The position numbers were made by a program, and so were the translations under genes. From FEN-1088 sp031407985 (lineage in GTDB: Bacteria; Myxococcota_A; Polyangia; Fen-1088): a stretch of DNA of 64,000 nt. Below the pieces are notes generated by a model. The model was not told the DNA's origin. It made no database searches and worked only from the letters and a program-made list of their open reading frames with translations. Where the stretch lies: assembly GCA_031407985.1 (NCBI GenBank), contig JANOJB010000341.1, positions 24,908 through 88,907 on the forward strand, written 5' to 3'. Shown here piece by piece: positions 61,833 through 64,000 of the stretch; the stretch's first letter is position 1, and the number at the start of each line of letters is the position of its first letter.

Positions 61833-63257
61833 ATGCAGCGTAGATCGCGATTCGACATGACCCGTCGCCGGTTGATCCAAAGCCTGGGCATCGGTGCGGC
61901 GGCCAGTCCCCTGATTCCCCTTCTGAACGCGGATGCCCAAACGGCGGCCCGGCCGAAACGGTTGTTGCTGTTGTACACACCCGACGGCGCGCCAGCGCAG
62001 AATTACAACACGACCGTGGATTGGAAACCGACGGGCGCGGAGACCGCCTTCACGTTTCAGATGATCCACGCACCGCTGCAACCGTTCGCCGCGAAGATCG
62101 TGGTCCCCTGGGGACTGACGCTGACAGCGGGCGGCGCGGGCGAGGCTCATGCGTTCGGAATGGCGGGGTTGTGGACGGGGACGACGCTGCCAGGACCAGG
62201 ATCGGGGGCCAGCTTCGATGGAGGCAATGGCAATCTGACAGGATGGGGAGCCGCGGAATCCATCGACCAAACGATCGCGAAGGCGTTCGGTCCCAACATG
62301 CCGTACCAGCGGGCGGCCAACGACGCGAACCCGGAAACGAAGTACCGGTCGCTGGCCCTTGGGGTTCAGTGCCAGGGGCCGAACACGCTGAACCGCATGA
62401 CCTATACGGCGGCCAACGCCCCGATCACGCCAGAGGTGAATCCGAAGGCGGCGTTCGATCGCATTTTTGCCGGCGTGATGCCTGGTACCACCACGACGCC
62501 ACCGCCGACCACGACCGAAGATCCGGCCATCACCAGGAATCGCAACGAGCAGAAAGCCCTGGTGGATGTCTTGAAGGTTGACCTGGCGAAGATCCGAACG
62601 CGTGTCGGCGCGGCGGACTACCAGAAGATCGATCAGCACCTGGAAGGCGTGTTGGCGATGGAGCGCCGCCTGGGAACCGCCACGACAGGCACGACCCCCA
62701 GTGCGCCGGTCGCGGCATGCACGATCGGCACGGCGCCGGCGTCGAACTCGACCTTCCCTCTGCAAATCACCCAGATGATGGACATCGTCACCCACGCCTT
62801 CGCGTGCGACGTCACGCGCGTCATGACGTTGCAGCTCAGCTATGCGTTCAGCCACGTCCTGCACACCTGGCTTGGCCACACCAGCGACCATCACAACATG
62901 TCGCACGACGGGCAGGATCGCCGCGTGCAGCTTCAGGCCATCGACAACTGGTACGCGAAACAGGTCGCCACCATGTTGGGAGCACTTGACGCCGTCAACG
63001 AGGGCAACGGCACGTTGCTGGACAACACCTTGATCGTCTGGGGTCGGGAGCTGGGTAGCACGGCGCACCGCATGGACCGTTCCCCTCTGCTGCTCATGGG
63101 CAAAGCCGGGGGCGCGCTGAAAACCGGTCGTTTGTTGAACTACGACAAGCAGGAGCACGTGAAATTGCTGGTTTCCGTCTGTCAGTTGATGGGATTGCCC
63201 ACCACCAGCATCGGCAACCGCGTGATGAATTCGGGACCGCTGACCGGTCTGCTCTAA
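61833..63257 (+). CDS. DUF1552 protein, probable Tat substrate
   Basis: 474 residues; ATG 61833 with AGGAGAT upstream. N-terminal twin-arginine signal (TRRRLIQSLGIGAAASPL). The body follows DUF1552: LLLLYTPDGAPAQNYN, WGLTLTAGG, RTRVGAADYQKIDQHLEGVLAMERRL, FSHVLHTWLGHTSDHHNMSHDG, IVWGRELGS. It lies 27 bases after the DUF1592 gene and should act with it. Tat export suggests a folded cofactor-containing protein. Function unproven. Confidence 0.88.
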   Translation: MQRRSRFDMTRRRLIQSLGIGAAASPLIPLLNADAQTAARPKRLLLLYTPDGAPAQNYNTTVDWKPTGAETAFTFQMIHAPLQPFAAKIVVPWGLTLTAGGAGEAHAFGMAGLWTGTTLPGPGSGASFDGGNGNLTGWGAAESIDQTIAKAFGPNMPYQRAANDANPETKYRSLALGVQCQGPNTLNRMTYTAANAPITPEVNPKAAFDRIFAGVMPGTTTTPPPTTTEDPAITRNRNEQKALVDVLKVDLAKIRTRVGAADYQKIDQHLEGVLAMERRLGTATTGTTPSAPVAACTIGTAPASNSTFPLQITQMMDIVTHAFACDVTRVMTLQLSYAFSHVLHTWLGHTSDHHNMSHDGQDRRVQLQAIDNWYAKQVATMLGALDAVNEGNGTLLDNTLIVWGRELGSTAHRMDRSPLLLMGKAGGALKTGRLLNYDKQEHVKLLVSVCQLMGLPTTSIGNRVMNSGPLTGLL

Positions 63258-63293
63258 AGAAAATCCCCATCCCGCCGATGACCGGATCGGGGG

Positions 63294-64000
63294 ATGTCTA
63301 TCCTTGGCTCAAACAGCGTCGACAGCGGCCTTCGGGCCGGTGGACGCATTGCGCCCCTTGGACGCGGCGAGACGCCCCATTCCCGGTCCGGCCAGGCCGC
63401 TGACCCGTTCGACACGGTCGTCCACCTGTCATCGGAGGCCCGAGAGCTGCTGGCGCGGAGGGATGGCTCCAAGGACGTTGTTATCCGCGCGATGGGGTCG
63501 GGTGCGAACGGCGACCTGACGACGCCGGTCTGGTCGCGGGCCGCCGCTGACGATCCGGATGTCCCTGGGGCCCCTGCTGGAGCGAAGGCCGGCGCCGCTG
63601 TCGGCGACGCCGGATCATCGACCGCCGACGAATCATCGACCGCCGACGGGGCAGACCCGACCGGCGCAACCGACCCGACGGACGAAACCGGCGCGAACAG
63701 CGCGGAGCGCACGGCGAGGGGGCAGAAGCCGTTGTCGTCGGAACAGGAACACCAGGTTGAACAGTTGCGGGCGCGCGACACCGAAGTCCGGGCGCACGAG
63801 GCCGCCCACGCGGCAGCGGCGGGATCGCTGGGCGGCCGGACCTCTCTTGACTACGCCACCGGCCCCGACGGTAAGCGTTACGCGGTTGGCGGCGAGGTCT
63901 CGATCGACACGTCGCCGGGGCGGACCCCCGAGGAGACCATCGCGCGGGCACGAACGATTCGCTCGGCGGCGTTGGCCCCGGCCAGCCCGTCGGCGCAAGA
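63294..64000 (+). CDS. SprA-like putative metalloprotease, 3' partial
   Basis: An open frame starting at ATG 63294 reaches the right edge without a stop. A variable Ala/Asp/Thr-rich N-terminus (residues ~75-145, with repeated SSTADESSTADGADP) leads to the conserved block VRAHEAAHAAAAGSLGG (HExxH, residues ~167-171), GPDGKRYAVGGEVSID and TIARARTIRSAALAPASPS. This matches the SprA-related metalloprotease-like family. The remaining C-terminus is outside the window. The gene follows the DUF1552 gene by 36 bases. Confidence 0.75.
   Translation, partial: MSILGSNSVDSGLRAGGRIAPLGRGETPHSRSGQAADPFDTVVHLSSEARELLARRDGSKDVVIRAMGSGANGDLTTPVWSRAAADDPDVPGAPAGAKAGAAVGDAGSSTADESSTADGADPTGATDPTDETGANSAERTARGQKPLSSEQEHQVEQLRARDTEVRAHEAAHAAAAGSLGGRTSLDYATGPDGKRYAVGGEVSIDTSPGRTPEETIARARTIRSAALAPASPSAQ

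Noticed and set aside
63258..63293. ATCCCC/GGGGAT hairpin as terminator after DUF1552
   Set aside because: Weak, imperfect stem and no T-run; overlaps the start region of the next gene.
1..64000. CRISPR array, tRNA/rRNA genes, prophage, transposases
   Set aside because: None visible; the only tandem repeats are in-frame coding repeats.

Overview
The window looks like chromosomal DNA from a GC-rich myxobacterium-like member of the Myxococcota, closer to Polyangia than to Myxococcus. The evidence is lineage-typical protein architecture: several lipoproteins or secreted proteins with long Gly/Thr/Ser linkers, a Myxococcus-type cysteine-rich repeat, a MYXO-CTERM-like tail, an AgmX/PglI-type C-terminal domain, a DUF1592 plus DUF1552 gene pair, a Ser/Thr kinase with a zinc-finger N-terminus and PEGA/TPR proteins. 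No rRNA, tRNA, CRISPR array, transposase or phage gene was seen.

Region by region. 1-4130 is an eroded type III-like restriction-modification locus: a methylase with an internal frameshifting deletion, a VapBC toxin-antitoxin pair, then a helicase with an in-frame amber codon that is cut off and joined to the tail of an unrelated membrane protein. 4161-12672 holds two linker-type secreted proteins, a tandem pair of unknown exported paralogues, a small lipoprotein, an ACS-type MFS transporter, a second VapBC pair and a GKP-repeat protein. 12797-19049 holds a GH3 glycosidase, a PASTA protein, two small membrane paralogues, an AgmX-like protein and a GAF-PAS-GGDEF diguanylate cyclase.

19185-48442 is the core of the window. 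Catabolic genes (hyi, tartronate semialdehyde reductase, glycerate 2-kinase, a HAD phosphatase, three SDRs, a transaldolase, a methylmalonate-semialdehyde dehydrogenase, a HIBADH-like enzyme, and a LivHMGF/LivK-type ABC importer carrying an extra, signature-less ATPase) are interleaved with two operons for exported beta-propeller and multi-haem proteins. A porin-like gene follows. The operon ending at 37588 also encodes an RpiR-family regulator. Ten copies of a 14-bp inverted repeat, (A/G)GAAT-N4-ATTC(T/C), that is GGAA-N6-TTCC-like, lie in four intergenic regions in front of these operons. I infer one regulon joining envelope redox proteins, outer-membrane entry, import and central catabolism of an unidentified polyol or sugar-acid substrate. 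A Fic protein with its own repeat-rich control region sits inside this stretch.

49838-58806 holds signalling and envelope genes: an ECF sigma factor with a membrane partner, a second sigma-like protein convergent with a zinc-finger Ser/Thr kinase, a cysteine-rich lipoprotein and small exported proteins. 58849-64000 holds a polysaccharide-lyase-like lipoprotein, the DUF1592/DUF1552 pair and the start of a SprA-like metalloprotease gene that runs off the right edge. All assignments come from reading the sequence; no database search was run.
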